A stretch of 33,642 nt of DNA, taken from assembly GCA_016194985.1 (NCBI GenBank), contig JACQAK010000110.1, forward strand, positions 1 through 33,642, read 5' to 3'. The stretch comes from Bacteroidota bacterium (lineage in GTDB: Bacteria; Bacteroidota; Bacteroidia; B-17B0; Aurantibacillaceae). This document shows, piece by piece, positions 24,964 to 33,642 of this stretch. Position numbers and translations under genes: made by a program. A model generated the notes under the pieces. The model was given only the letters and a program-made list of their open reading frames with translations. It did no database searches and was not told the DNA's origin. Positions within the stretch are counted from its first letter, which is position 1, and every line of letters starts with the position of its first letter.

Positions 24964-25764
24964 TTATTTTGTGTGTTGTTGTTTAGCAATTAAATCAGAA
25001 AGCAGTTTATACACCTGAGTTAATTGTTTATTGTTCTCTAATAACTGCAAATGCTTTTTCATAACAACTGTATCATGCCTCATTGCCGGGCCTGTTTGTG
25101 CTTTTTTAGGATGAATTTTTTTCAGTTTTTGAAAAGAGTGCTCCATGATGGGCTGTAGCAATTCCGTATCTTTTTTGCCCAACTTAACTTCGATCATTTC
25201 ATAAGCCGATACATACATGGCATTTGTAAAGTTACAGGCAAATACCGCAGCTAAATGAAGGCTCAATCTGTCTTTCGAATGAACAACCTTTACTTTTCCG
25301 GAAACAGCTTTTGCTATCTGCTTCAGTTTAATTAAAGCTGAAGGGGTGTTCGCTTCTATCAATAAGGGTGTTGTTTTCCAGTTGATCGTAGCACCTTTGT
25401 AAAACGTTTCCAGAGGATAATAAACGCCTGTTGTACTTGATGCTGCTTTTAAAACAGAAACATCCATACTTCCGGATGTATGAACAACCAAGCCTTTTAA
25501 TTTTAGCGGTGTTAATTGCTTTATAACCTCAACAATGGCATCATCTTTCACAGCAATAATATACAGATCAGCGGTTTGAGCTATCGCTTTATAATCTGTT
25601 ATCAGATCAGTATCAAAGTGTTTCGAGAACTGCTTTGCCTCTTTAGAGATCCGGTGATTGAACACCTGAAGTAAATGAATATGTATATTATTCCTGAAAG
25701 AATCCGCTATATGCCAGGCAACATTACCGGTCCCTATCAACACTATGTTAAGTGATTTGCTCAA
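24964..25764 (-). CDS. Rossmann-fold DUF2520 protein, NADP-dependent oxidoreductase-like
   Basis: This 266-residue protein has an N-terminal dinucleotide-binding segment (NIVLIGTGNVAWHIADSF, residues 6-23) and DLYIIAVKDDAI, which match the Rossmann domain of the F420/NADP oxidoreductase-like group. The C-terminal half contains HTSGSM, GVYYPLETF and SLHLAAVFACNFTNAMY, the DUF2520 signature. The C-terminal domain resembles the dimerisation domain of ketopantoate/6-phosphogluconate-type dehydrogenases. The biological substrate of the family is unknown. It lies 10 nt after ccmF and 14 nt before kdsC, so it is in the middle of an operon-like series. Confidence 0.87.
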   Translation of the reverse strand: MSKSLNIVLIGTGNVAWHIADSFRNNIHIHLLQVFNHRISKEAKQFSKHFDTDLITDYKAIAQTADLYIIAVKDDAIVEVIKQLTPLKLKGLVVHTSGSMDVSVLKAASSTTGVYYPLETFYKGATINWKTTPLLIEANTPSALIKLKQIAKAVSGKVKVVHSKDRLSLHLAAVFACNFTNAMYVSAYEMIEVKLGKKDTELLQPIMEHSFQKLKKIHPKKAQTGPAMRHDTVVMKKHLQLLENNKQLTQVYKLLSDLIAKQQHTK

Positions 25765-25774
25765 TGTATACTAC

Positions 25775-28387
25775 TTAAGACGTGCTTTTCAATTTATTGA
25801 TTCTCCGCCTTTCAATGATAGCAACAACTGTTCCTATGATCATTACCAAACATCCCAACCACAATACATTGATAAACGGAAACATATATGCTTCCAGCAC
25901 CACAAAATCTTTTACATTACTCACTTTTTCACTCATCTGAATCTCCACACTTCCTTCGTTAGGATATATTTTCCAAAAAATAAATTTCAATCCCAATTCT
26001 TTCAATTCAAATTCATCAGGCATGACCATGTTATGTTTTAAAATATACCGTGGTGTGGCTCTGTAAATATTTCCATTAATATCAGTAGCTTTTAAAACGG
26101 CTGTTACAATCAAAAGGCTATCATTTTTGGAATATTGTTCTTCGGTAAGATTTGTTGTAATACTATCAATTCTGATAATGGCATTATCCGAAAAAATAGT
26201 GTCGTTCATGTGTCCAACAAAATTAGTTGGTTCTTTATAGGCATCTTTTTTAATTGTTTTATCATCACTTAAAACTCCATACGTTACATGGGTATAAATA
26301 TCATTACTCAAAAAATGTTTGGTATCCGGATGCGATGCAGTTCCCATTCTTGGGTTATCCTGAATCATTGGACTCAGATCAAATGCTTTTACCAACTTTC
26401 CATTTTCATCCTTCGTAAAATAATCCATATTAAAGAACACATCAATCCCTCTGCGTTCTTTACCCGTATAGGTTACAAGATAATTTCCTATTGGTAAGGT
26501 ATCGCCTTTGGTAAGTACCAGACTCTTTTTGGCATCAAAGTTTTCGCCCAGACTCGCTACATTTTTTTGAGAAGTGTTTTGAGAGATCGTTTGTTTTTTG
26601 GAAGTAGAAATCAATGCTCCCAACAAAATCAATGCAAATCCGATATGAGCAATAGACGATCCTGCATGCCTTGTTTTTCCTTTTAAAATTCGCATCCAAT
26701 AATCCAGATTACAGAACACGGCAAACAATGCCGAAATAAACAACAAAGCATATGAAACGAGATTCCATTTGTCAATAGGGCTCGCAGACGAATACTCTTT
26801 TAAAAAGTATAATGGAATAACCGCCGACATCCCAAACACAACTGCTAATACACCTGATAATGCAATATGTTTCAGGAATTGCTTTGGATTTGTTTTTTTG
26901 TACTTAAAATATTGAGTTACCGCTACCAATAATAAGGCAATAATTGTAAAAGGCACCATCCACAAATTATAATCGGCAATCTTAATCGGCGCTTTTTCGT
27001 TTTCATATAACCACCCCTGAAATAATTTATTCATAACAGGTATAGATGTAAAATAGGTAATAATCAATGATGATAATAAAAACACCAGTGATCCCACAAA
27101 CATCCAAAACTCCCGCGAATAAAGACTTTCCTCTTCTTCTTCTTTTGGGAAAAATTTGATGTATGAATAGATCGTCATTAAAAAACTAATCACTATCCAG
27201 GTTAACAGTAATGCTACTTTATGGCCAAACGTGATTCCTGCAAACAACATTAAAAAGGAAACCATCAGATAAGAGACACGAATCAATTTATCATGTATTA
27301 ACAACACAACACAAATCAACACAAAGGTCAATACATATACTACCAGCTGTGCCTGCATTCCCAAATCGGTGAAAGCATGCACCGAACTTTTTCCTAAAAT
27401 ACCGCTTCGGGTTAAGAAGGTAGAATACAAGACTAATAAGAAAGAAGCGATCGCCATTAAATGTGTCATAAATAAGGAGCCGCCCTTGTTTTTATTAATG
27501 ATCATTACATGTCCTGCACCCACCATTACCAACCATGGCACCAGAGATGAATTTTCCACGGGGTCCCATGCCCAGAAGCCTCCAAAACTTAAGGCTTCAT
27601 AAGCCCATGCGCCACCCATTAAAATCCCGGTCCCTAAAATCATGATGCTGAAAAAGGTCCATGTTAACGCTGGCTTTTGCCAGGTAGTAAAATCACGTTT
27701 CCATAAACCGGCAACGGCAAATACAAAAGGCACCAGAGTAGATGAAAATCCTAAGAACAAGGTTGGCGGATGAATGGTCATCCAGTAGTTCATTAACAAA
27801 GGGTTTAATCCTCGCCCATCAATCTTGGCCAAATAATTTTCGATTTGCAAAAAAGGCAAGTTTGCATATTGCGGATTTTCTCTCAATAAAATAAAGGGGT
27901 TAGAGCCCAATTTATAATCGCCGAAATACACACCCAATAACATACTGGCGATAAACACCTGTACTAACGCAAAAATAGCCATGGTTGGCGCTTCCCATTT
28001 AGCGTCAATGGTTTTACGTAAAATATTTCCCAGCACCACATTCCAAAAAGCCCATAATAAAAAACTTCCTTCCTGTCCTTCCCAAAAACACGACATAATG
28101 TATTGCATGGGCATTTCGTTATTGCTATGCTGGTATACATAGGAATACTCATAAAAATGATTAAACAACATAAAGAACAGCGTTGCTGCAATACCAATAA
28201 TTGAAATAGAATGAATAGTGAATGCTGTTGACGCAAATTTTTTCCATTCAGACGTAAGTGTTTCTTTAGAGTAGAAATAATACCCAACAGCAGAAAGCAA
28301 GGCTGCCACTAAAGATAGAATAACAAATCCATTACCTAGCTGACCAATCCACAAGCGTTCTGCAATATATTCTGTTGTATGATTCAA
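25775..28387 (-). CDS. ccmF: Cytochrome c maturation protein CcmF (haem lyase)
   Basis: This 870-residue multi-spanning protein joins haem to apocytochrome c outside the inner membrane. The haem-handling WWD motif is at about residues 261-286 (WAYEALSFGGFWAWDPVENSS). Conserved histidines include H206 in MTIHPPTLFLG, and NHFYEYSYVYQHS (about residues 76-88) is also typical. About 12 membrane segments are visible, followed by a periplasmic region (about 620-845) and a final membrane segment. The length is longer than the usual Ccm type of about 650, because of the extended C-terminal periplasmic part. It starts 29 nt after ccmE and ends 10 nt before the DUF2520 gene. Confidence 0.93.
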   Translation of the reverse strand: MNHTTEYIAERLWIGQLGNGFVILSLVAALLSAVGYYFYSKETLTSEWKKFASTAFTIHSISIIGIAATLFFMLFNHFYEYSYVYQHSNNEMPMQYIMSCFWEGQEGSFLLWAFWNVVLGNILRKTIDAKWEAPTMAIFALVQVFIASMLLGVYFGDYKLGSNPFILLRENPQYANLPFLQIENYLAKIDGRGLNPLLMNYWMTIHPPTLFLGFSSTLVPFVFAVAGLWKRDFTTWQKPALTWTFFSIMILGTGILMGGAWAYEALSFGGFWAWDPVENSSLVPWLVMVGAGHVMIINKNKGGSLFMTHLMAIASFLLVLYSTFLTRSGILGKSSVHAFTDLGMQAQLVVYVLTFVLICVVLLIHDKLIRVSYLMVSFLMLFAGITFGHKVALLLTWIVISFLMTIYSYIKFFPKEEEEESLYSREFWMFVGSLVFLLSSLIITYFTSIPVMNKLFQGWLYENEKAPIKIADYNLWMVPFTIIALLLVAVTQYFKYKKTNPKQFLKHIALSGVLAVVFGMSAVIPLYFLKEYSSASPIDKWNLVSYALLFISALFAVFCNLDYWMRILKGKTRHAGSSIAHIGFALILLGALISTSKKQTISQNTSQKNVASLGENFDAKKSLVLTKGDTLPIGNYLVTYTGKERRGIDVFFNMDYFTKDENGKLVKAFDLSPMIQDNPRMGTASHPDTKHFLSNDIYTHVTYGVLSDDKTIKKDAYKEPTNFVGHMNDTIFSDNAIIRIDSITTNLTEEQYSKNDSLLIVTAVLKATDINGNIYRATPRYILKHNMVMPDEFELKELGLKFIFWKIYPNEGSVEIQMSEKVSNVKDFVVLEAYMFPFINVLWLGCLVMIIGTVVAIIERRRINKLKSTS

Positions 28388-28416
28388 TGATGTAAAATTA
28401 AGTACTGATGAATTGA

Positions 28417-28800
28417 TTAAACTTGAGGCTTGCCATCATTATATTTACTTGGGCATTTCATTAAAATTTCGTTGGCATGAAATTCTTCTCCCTGCATTTT
28501 TCCAATCAACACAATTTGTTCGGATTTCTGAATATCCTGCGGAACACTTTTATGAAGCACTACTTTTTTCTCAACACCTTTATTATCAACCATCATAAAT
28601 GAACACTCATCCGCATTGATCTTTGGATCATATTGCACAGGGATCGATTTATCCAATTTTCCTACAACGTGGTACTCAGTATCAGGATTACCCGCCGCTT
28701 CCGTAAAATCAGAATAGGTGGCACTACTTTGAAGTGATGTAAATATAACGCCTATTGCAACCGCAATAACAACTATACCTAATATGTGGATCTTTTTCAT
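28417..28800 (-). CDS. ccmE: CcmE haem chaperone, Cys-type (CxxxY)
   Basis: This 127-residue protein carries haem to CcmF. A single N-terminal membrane segment (about 5-22) is followed by an OB-fold (VVGKLDKSIPVQYDP, VVLHKSVPQDI, QIVLIGKMQGEEFHANEIL). The haem-binding motif is C116-P-S-K-Y120 in LMKCPSKYND. Classical CcmE proteins have HxxxY there. The Cys form (CxxxY) is the variant known from archaea, some deltaproteobacteria and others, and binds haem by Cys instead of His. The ATG overlaps the ccmD stop by 4 nt (ATGA), and ccmF follows after 29 nt. Confidence 0.9.
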   Translation of the reverse strand: MKKIHILGIVVIAVAIGVIFTSLQSSATYSDFTEAAGNPDTEYHVVGKLDKSIPVQYDPKINADECSFMMVDNKGVEKKVVLHKSVPQDIQKSEQIVLIGKMQGEEFHANEILMKCPSKYNDGKPQV

Positions 28801-29021
28801 TTTCTATTTTCTAATTTTTTCAGTTTCATATCGATGTATATCAAATAGCCGATAAGACAGATAAACACAATGGATATTACGGCTATAACAACATAGATCT
28901 TCCCGTCGCTTCTAAAAGCATCTGCCATTTGCGGCTCCGATGACATTTCCTGAGCAAGTCCTATAAACGGAAGTAACAGACTCGCCAGTAGTAAACTAAT
29001 TTTATGCTTCATTTTTTGCAT
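28797..29021 (-). CDS. ccmD: CcmD-like small membrane protein
   Basis: This is a 74-residue protein. A hydrophobic N-terminal stretch ending in GLAQ looks like a signal peptide. One membrane segment (about residues 43-62) is followed by DMKLKKLENRK, a short basic cytoplasmic end as in CcmD proteins. CcmD helps release holo-CcmE from the CcmABC complex. Position between ccmC (20-nt overlap) and ccmE (4-nt overlap) supports the call more than the sequence does. The ATG at 29012 is an alternative start. Confidence 0.75.
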   Translation of the reverse strand: MQKMKHKISLLLASLLLPFIGLAQEMSSEPQMADAFRSDGKIYVVIAVISIVFICLIGYLIYIDMKLKKLENRK

Positions 29022-29664
29022 GAGTTAAAAAGGTTAAACGTTTTTTGATATCCAATATCCAAAGGCTTAATAGCACCCAACCAATAACGGCAGGGTAAAA
29101 CACCAACCGCATATTATTATCCAGATCATATTTCCCGAAAGCAGGATTTCCACCATTTCCGGGATGCAACGAATCTGTTAAACGTGGTAAAATCATGATG
29201 AATACAAACATCATCACAAAGGCAAAAATATTGTATACAGCAGCAATACGTGCACGCTTCTGCTCATCATCAATAGAACTTCTTAAGATAAAATAAGCCA
29301 GATAAATTAATACCGCGATTGCCACACCATTTAATTTCGGATCTTCAAACGTCCACCATGTACCCCAGGTAAACTTGGCCCACATACAACCGGTTAGTAA
29401 GCCCGGAAGTGCAAAAAACAAACCTGTTTGTGCTGCCTGATTACTGATCATATCGGATTGTATATCATTTTTTGATAAATGTTTGATAGCGAACACCACC
29501 GACAATCCCATTTGAAATAACATGGCAAACCAAATAGGAACATGATAAAACAAATTACGGATAGTTTCGTATAAAATATTCAAATGAGGAACAGGGGTTA
29601 ACATTCCCCATACTAAGGTATAGAGAATTAATAATGCAGCTGTTATTTTCCACCACTTTATCAT
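29002..29664 (-). CDS. ccmC: Haem exporter protein CcmC
   Basis: This 220-residue protein of about six membrane segments belongs to the CcmC/CcsA haem-handling group. The Trp-rich haem motif is WAKFTWGTWWTFEDPKLN (residues 95-112), like the WWD region. Conserved histidines are H41 in FYHVPIW and the one in SLHPGNGGNPAF (about residue 173). CcmC loads haem onto CcmE. It begins 4 nt after the ccmB stop. Its last 20 nt overlap ccmD. Confidence 0.93.
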   Translation of the reverse strand: MIKWWKITAALLILYTLVWGMLTPVPHLNILYETIRNLFYHVPIWFAMLFQMGLSVVFAIKHLSKNDIQSDMISNQAAQTGLFFALPGLLTGCMWAKFTWGTWWTFEDPKLNGVAIAVLIYLAYFILRSSIDDEQKRARIAAVYNIFAFVMMFVFIMILPRLTDSLHPGNGGNPAFGKYDLDNNMRLVFYPAVIGWVLLSLWILDIKKRLTFLTHAKNEA

Positions 29665-29668
29665 GTCG

Positions 29669-30328
29669 TTATTCTTTCCAAAGGTAACTAAATAATAGCG
29701 TTGCCAAAGCTACCACTACAAAATTTAGCATGATTAATATTAGTAAATATTTATAGCTTACGCTCCAAGCCAAACCATCCATGGCATGTTTACTCAATTT
29801 TACAGACACCAGTAATAATGGCATCAATACAGGAAAACTCAAAATAGCCATTAAACTGATATTATTATTGGCCTTGGAGGCAATGGCACTCATTAAGCTC
29901 AAGACCCCCGAAAAAGCCGAAGAACTAAAAACCAATGCCAGCAAAAACATGCCCATATCCTGAACCATACTTCCCACAAACCAGGAATAAAAGAAAAATG
30001 TGAGCAGACTTAACAAAGTCATTAACAACATATTATAAATGATCTTACTGAGAATAAATTGTCGCGGGTGGTAGTACAGGTAATTATATAAGCCTTTGCC
30101 TTTGGTTTCCTGCATAAAACTTTTACCTGATACGTTAACGGCAATAAACATAAAAATAGTCCAGAATAAGGCATTCCAAACCGTTGGATGGATAATCTTC
30201 TTGAAACATAATGCTGAAATGAAGACTGTCGCCACTATATAAACCAAAATTCCGGCAAGAGTTGACTTTTGCCGGAATTCTAGTAAAAATTCTTTCTTAA
30301 TAAGTTGAGATAGTAATTGAGTCGTCAT
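29669..30328 (-). CDS. ccmB: Haem exporter permease CcmB
   Basis: This 219-residue protein has six predicted hydrophobic membrane segments and belongs to the CcmB family, the permease partner of the CcmA ATPase. The start MTTQLLSQLIKKEFLLEFRQK with the basic E-F-R-Q-K segment, LFWTIFMFIAVNVSGKSFMQE, and YHPRQFILSK are typical. It is the first gene of the ccm series. A promoter-like element ends 8 nt before the start. No ccmA is present in the window. Confidence 0.9.
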   Translation of the reverse strand: MTTQLLSQLIKKEFLLEFRQKSTLAGILVYIVATVFISALCFKKIIHPTVWNALFWTIFMFIAVNVSGKSFMQETKGKGLYNYLYYHPRQFILSKIIYNMLLMTLLSLLTFFFYSWFVGSMVQDMGMFLLALVFSSSAFSGVLSLMSAIASKANNNISLMAILSFPVLMPLLLVSVKLSKHAMDGLAWSVSYKYLLILIMLNFVVVALATLLFSYLWKE

Positions 30329-30336
30329 TTGAGGCG

Positions 30337-30368
30337 CAAATTTACGCTCAAATCATGTAAAACGCAAT
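30337..30368 (-). promoter_or_regulatory. Candidate promoter for the ccm series
   Basis: TAAATTTG (30344-30337 on the minus strand) is a full match to TAnnTTTG, and ATTG (30368-30365) lies 20 nt before it. The -7 box ends 8 nt before the ccmB ATG. Overlapping it is an imperfect inverted repeat (TTGAG and CTCAA, 30329-30351). Transcripts would have almost no leader. Confidence 0.5.
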
Positions 30369-30369
30369 A

Positions 30370-33300
30370 TTATCTTAACACTTGAACAAATCCATCATAT
30401 TTTTTATCGTCAGGCACTTCCAGAATATAAAAGAATGTACCATCATTCAATCCTTCTGCTTTCCATTCGTTTGCATAATTAGTGCTCGTAAACACTTTTT
30501 TACCCCATCTGTCAAATATGCTCAAGGTTGAGTTTGGATGATATTCTATATTCTTAATTTTAAAATAATCATTTGCTCCATCTCCATTTGGCGTGATAAT
30601 ATTAGGAACTTCAACAGCACAAGGAGGCAATACAGTTATAACCTGCAAATCGGAATCCGTAAAGCCACAACTATCAGTGCTGGTAATCATATATACATAT
30701 GTTCCTTCTGTTGACGGAGCTGATATATTTAATGAAGATGAAGTCGAAATTGAATTCACATCAGGGAAAAGGGTCCAATTGTATGAATAGGAAGGTTTTC
30801 CTCCTGACGTCATCGTATTTAAGACTAAGGCTGTATTAGCACAAATAGCCGCTGAATCAACAATAGACACATTGATATCAGACGCATAATTAGTAACAAC
30901 AACACTGGCTGTAGCAGGGCTGGCACAAGTACCATTTACTGTCACCACAAATGTAGTGGTAACCGGAGTAGAAGTAACATATATGGAATTTGTACTCACC
31001 CCAACAGCCGGAGACCAGCTATATGAATAAGGTTGCGCCGGTGATGATGCCACATTAGCCGTTAATGTAACTGTACCATTTGCACATTTGTTAACATTAG
31101 CCATTGGTGCTATAGATAAATTTAACAAGCCACTCACGGCTACGCTGGCCGTATAAGTAGTAATTGGAGCACTACATGCCCCCTGAGCCTGTAAAGTATA
31201 AATATTCGTTCCAACAACCGCTGTATTAAATGTAACCGGACTATTTACCGAATTTGATATTGTTCCGTTATTATAGCTTATTGTATACGTTGCTAATGAA
31301 GACGGCGAAGAACCATTTGCCGTTAAGGTAACCGGTGTACCCACACAAACTACTGTTGGTGTAGCTACTAAAGTCGCGTTCGTGGTTCCCTGACGGATAT
31401 AGACTGTATTTGTAAATGCTGTCACCGGACCACTACAAGGACCTTCTGCAATTAAGGTATACGTATGAACTCCGAATACAGGATTAGATGTTGATGCCGG
31501 AGCAAAAGTTGCCGGAGCATTTACAGATACCTGGGAATTTCCATTTCCATCCACATAAGCAATCGTATAAGATGCCAACGATCCCAAAGCACTCAATGTA
31601 AGGTTACTACCCGGACAAAGTGTATCCGCTGAAAGCGATAAAGTACCCTGAGTGACTCCCTGAACCACATTAATTGTATTGGTAAAGGAAGCTAATGGCG
31701 CACCACATGGCCCAATAGCATTAAGCGTATATGTATACATACCAATAGTTGACGGAGCATTAAATGTTACCGGGCTAACTGTTGTGGTTTGTAAACCCGA
31801 TCCATCAACATATTGAATAGTATATGATGTTAGAGCTCCCTGAGCGGTTAATGTTACAGGTTGTCCTAAACAAACAGACGAATTATTTACCGCTAAAGTA
31901 CCTTGTGTCATACCCTGTGCCGTCGTTAAACAGATAACTGTGTCTTTAGCACAAGAACCAATAGGATTGATCAATGATACTGTATAGCAAGTTACACCGG
32001 CAGTTCCCGGTAATGGAAATTTAATAGAATCATGTGCTGTTGGAACAACAACTCCTGTTGAAGGTGTTACGACAACAGTAAACTGAGAACCTGACTGTTT
32101 AGCCAAACAGTTACCAAAAACAATATTAGGTCTTGTGGAGCTTGTTCCGCTTGTATTAGAACCACCACATAAAGAACCACTACCGGAATCATAGTCTCCC
32201 ACCACTGATGTAAATGGGGTAATTGAGCAAACTGCCTGGCTATTTGAAGGTATCCCGGATGTTACGCCATGACATACATCAATTAATATATTGGATGTTC
32301 CATCCCATAAATAAGGTTGGTTAAAATTCAATGTATTTAATCCCAGGTTAATAGTTGTATTTGCCTGATAAACAAGGCTTAACCCTGAATTATCAAATGA
32401 ACTTACTGAGTTAGCCGAAGTACATTTAATTTTAACTGTAAAACCAGGATATAATGTTTCCGTACTTAATGTTGCCAGGTTAATTCCGATACTTGATAAT
32501 TTCCCTGGTTGAACTCCTGCAGCAATTAATTCGGATGCTTTATATAAATACTGATGATGGCTGCTTTCCCAGAAACTCACAAAAGGATTTATAGTAGATG
32601 AAGTACCATTTGTTGAACCGGTTCCAACCAAAATAGTATTAGTAACCACACATGGAGAATTAGCTAACCCACAGGATGCACCAGCGGAACCTCCAAAATT
32701 GATAGCAATTCTTGCACTATCTGTTGAAACACAAAATACGGAACCATACATGGCATTGGCAGGCGTAAGCGTATAAACAGGGGTTTCGTTTATTGTAACC
32801 GTTGTTGAAGCTGCGGACACACAACCATACTGATTGGTTACCGTAACGGAATAAACGCCTGCATTTACATTCACTGTAGGCGATGTTGTAGAACTTAAAG
32901 TGCCAGATGGCGTTGACCAAGCATATGTATGAGGACCCTGGTTCGCCGGGTTTAATGTATTTGTTGCGGTTAAAACAGTTCCTGGACCACCATTGCAATA
33001 GCTTAATATACCACTTATATTAGCAACAGGTACCGGGTTAATATTAATATCACCAATAATCGTTTTTGAACATTGTCCGGAAGTTAGGGTAACAAATATC
33101 AATGAATCAGATGCAACAAAAGTTGTAAAGGTTGTACTGGCATTTACATTACCATTACTCCATAAATACGAATCCGGTGTGCCTCCACTAACAGATACAC
33201 TGGCCGTTACAACCCCACCAGGGCAAGCTCCAAGTGTTGGCGTTACAACAATAGATCCATTTAAATTATTAACAGAAACCTGATCTACATAAACAGTTAC

Positions 33301-33642
33301 CTGTTGTCCGTTTGTTAAAGCCGGTACACCATCATCTGTAGCTGAAATAGAAATTGTATGATACCCAGCAGGTGCAGTACTACCATCTATAATAATGTAA
33401 ATATCTGTACCCCCGTTAGGATTAATGGATGTTGAAAAAGAGAAAGAAGAGCCCAATGTTGGGGCGCTTGCTGTAACAGTCACTGTTTGTCCGGCTTCAG
33501 GTCCTAAAAAAGTATTTTTTATAAATATCGTATCATTACCACATACTTTTACTGAATCACAATAGCCCAATAAGGCCGATACCGGCTCGAAATTAGACCC
33601 GGCCGCTGGGCACAGGTCAAAGAAGAATTTTTTTCCATTCAG
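30370..33642 (-). CDS. Large T9SS type B surface protein, 5' end cut by window edge
   Basis: The frame is open through the right edge, so 1090 residues of a longer protein are visible (an internal TTG at 33570 is not the start). Regions, in visible numbering: a beta-sandwich segment (about 35-125) with Ig-like repeats, two further Ig-like domains (about 125-290), and a Bacteroidota surface module (about 335-515) with LVGTGST ... SSHHQYLYKASELIAAG. Three tandem repeats of about 85 residues follow (about 580-840). Then come Ig-like domains and the gliding-motility C-terminal domain (about 1012-1090: VPNIITPNGDGANDYFK, FDRWGKKVF, GTFFYILEV). The last part is a T9SS type B sorting signal. No PorP/SprF partner is next to it in the window. 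It ends 41 nt before ccmB. Confidence 0.92.
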   Translation of the reverse strand: MNGKKFFFDLCPAAGSNFEPVSALLGYCDSVKVCGNDTIFIKNTFLGPEAGQTVTVTASAPTLGSSFSFSTSINPNGGTDIYIIIDGSTAPAGYHTISISATDDGVPALTNGQQVTVYVDQVSVNNLNGSIVVTPTLGACPGGVVTASVSVSGGTPDSYLWSNGNVNASTTFTTFVASDSLIFVTLTSGQCSKTIIGDININPVPVANISGILSYCNGGPGTVLTATNTLNPANQGPHTYAWSTPSGTLSSTTSPTVNVNAGVYSVTVTNQYGCVSAASTTVTINETPVYTLTPANAMYGSVFCVSTDSARIAINFGGSAGASCGLANSPCVVTNTILVGTGSTNGTSSTINPFVSFWESSHHQYLYKASELIAAGVQPGKLSSIGINLATLSTETLYPGFTVKIKCTSANSVSSFDNSGLSLVYQANTTINLGLNTLNFNQPYLWDGTSNILIDVCHGVTSGIPSNSQAVCSITPFTSVVGDYDSGSGSLCGGSNTSGTSSTRPNIVFGNCLAKQSGSQFTVVVTPSTGVVVPTAHDSIKFPLPGTAGVTCYTVSLINPIGSCAKDTVICLTTAQGMTQGTLAVNNSSVCLGQPVTLTAQGALTSYTIQYVDGSGLQTTTVSPVTFNAPSTIGMYTYTLNAIGPCGAPLASFTNTINVVQGVTQGTLSLSADTLCPGSNLTLSALGSLASYTIAYVDGNGNSQVSVNAPATFAPASTSNPVFGVHTYTLIAEGPCSGPVTAFTNTVYIRQGTTNATLVATPTVVCVGTPVTLTANGSSPSSLATYTISYNNGTISNSVNSPVTFNTAVVGTNIYTLQAQGACSAPITTYTASVAVSGLLNLSIAPMANVNKCANGTVTLTANVASSPAQPYSYSWSPAVGVSTNSIYVTSTPVTTTFVVTVNGTCASPATASVVVTNYASDINVSIVDSAAICANTALVLNTMTSGGKPSYSYNWTLFPDVNSISTSSSLNISAPSTEGTYVYMITSTDSCGFTDSDLQVITVLPPCAVEVPNIITPNGDGANDYFKIKNIEYHPNSTLSIFDRWGKKVFTSTNYANEWKAEGLNDGTFFYILEVPDDKKYDGFVQVLR

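Noticed and set aside
33570-33570. TTG as true start of the right-edge T9SS protein
   Set aside because: The frame stays open for 24 codons to the window edge, and the protein lacks a signal peptide at that point.

Overview
The window is an A+T-rich chromosomal segment of a Bacteroidota bacterium, probably Flavobacteriales or a near relative. The assignment rests on type IX secretion (T9SS) substrates with gliding-motility C-terminal domains, a PorP/SprF protein, a fused E1 alpha-beta branched-chain dehydrogenase, a Cys-type CcmE, and promoter-like boxes of the Bacteroidota type (TTG, about 20 nt, TAnnTTTG). The order-level placement is inference. No tRNA, rRNA, CRISPR array, insertion sequence, prophage or origin was seen, and no gene-free stretch exceeds 300 bases.

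Positions 1-14250 are mostly housekeeping genes in short units. On the minus strand lie a fused 2-oxo-acid dehydrogenase E1 (cut by the left edge), a methionine gamma-lyase-like PLP enzyme, and tyrS with a small conserved unknown gene. A plus-strand lipoprotein, a minus-strand alpha/beta hydrolase and an LD-carboxypeptidase follow; the last is coupled to an HNH protein with a histone H1-like tail. Next come metG overlapping an exported unknown gene, phosphatidylserine decarboxylase, and an ECF sigma factor whose anti-sigma/cupin gene appears broken into two overlapping frames. A tryptophan-rich exported protein and a pair encoding a membrane-anchored HMA-like protein and a truncated-haemoglobin lipoprotein complete this part.

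Positions 14258-23667 hold one two-gene unit: a 2827-residue T9SS adhesin-like protein with about 30 SprB-type repeats, followed 2 nt later by a PorP/SprF gene. The pair matches the known SprB-SprF partnership. The repeats carry four cysteines each instead of the usual two, and the extra pair is gained or lost together in all 29 clear repeats. This is the most striking signal in the window.

Positions 23792-33642 contain a NUDIX hydrolase, then a tight minus-strand series transcribed from about 30330 to 24437: ccmB, ccmC, ccmD, ccmE (Cys type), ccmF, a DUF2520 Rossmann protein and kdsC. Haem export and cytochrome c maturation are thus linked to a Kdo phosphatase gene. The right edge cuts a second large T9SS type B protein. 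Two copies of a short intergenic repeat (6156-6179 and 24366-24417) lie in opposite orientation about 18 kb apart.
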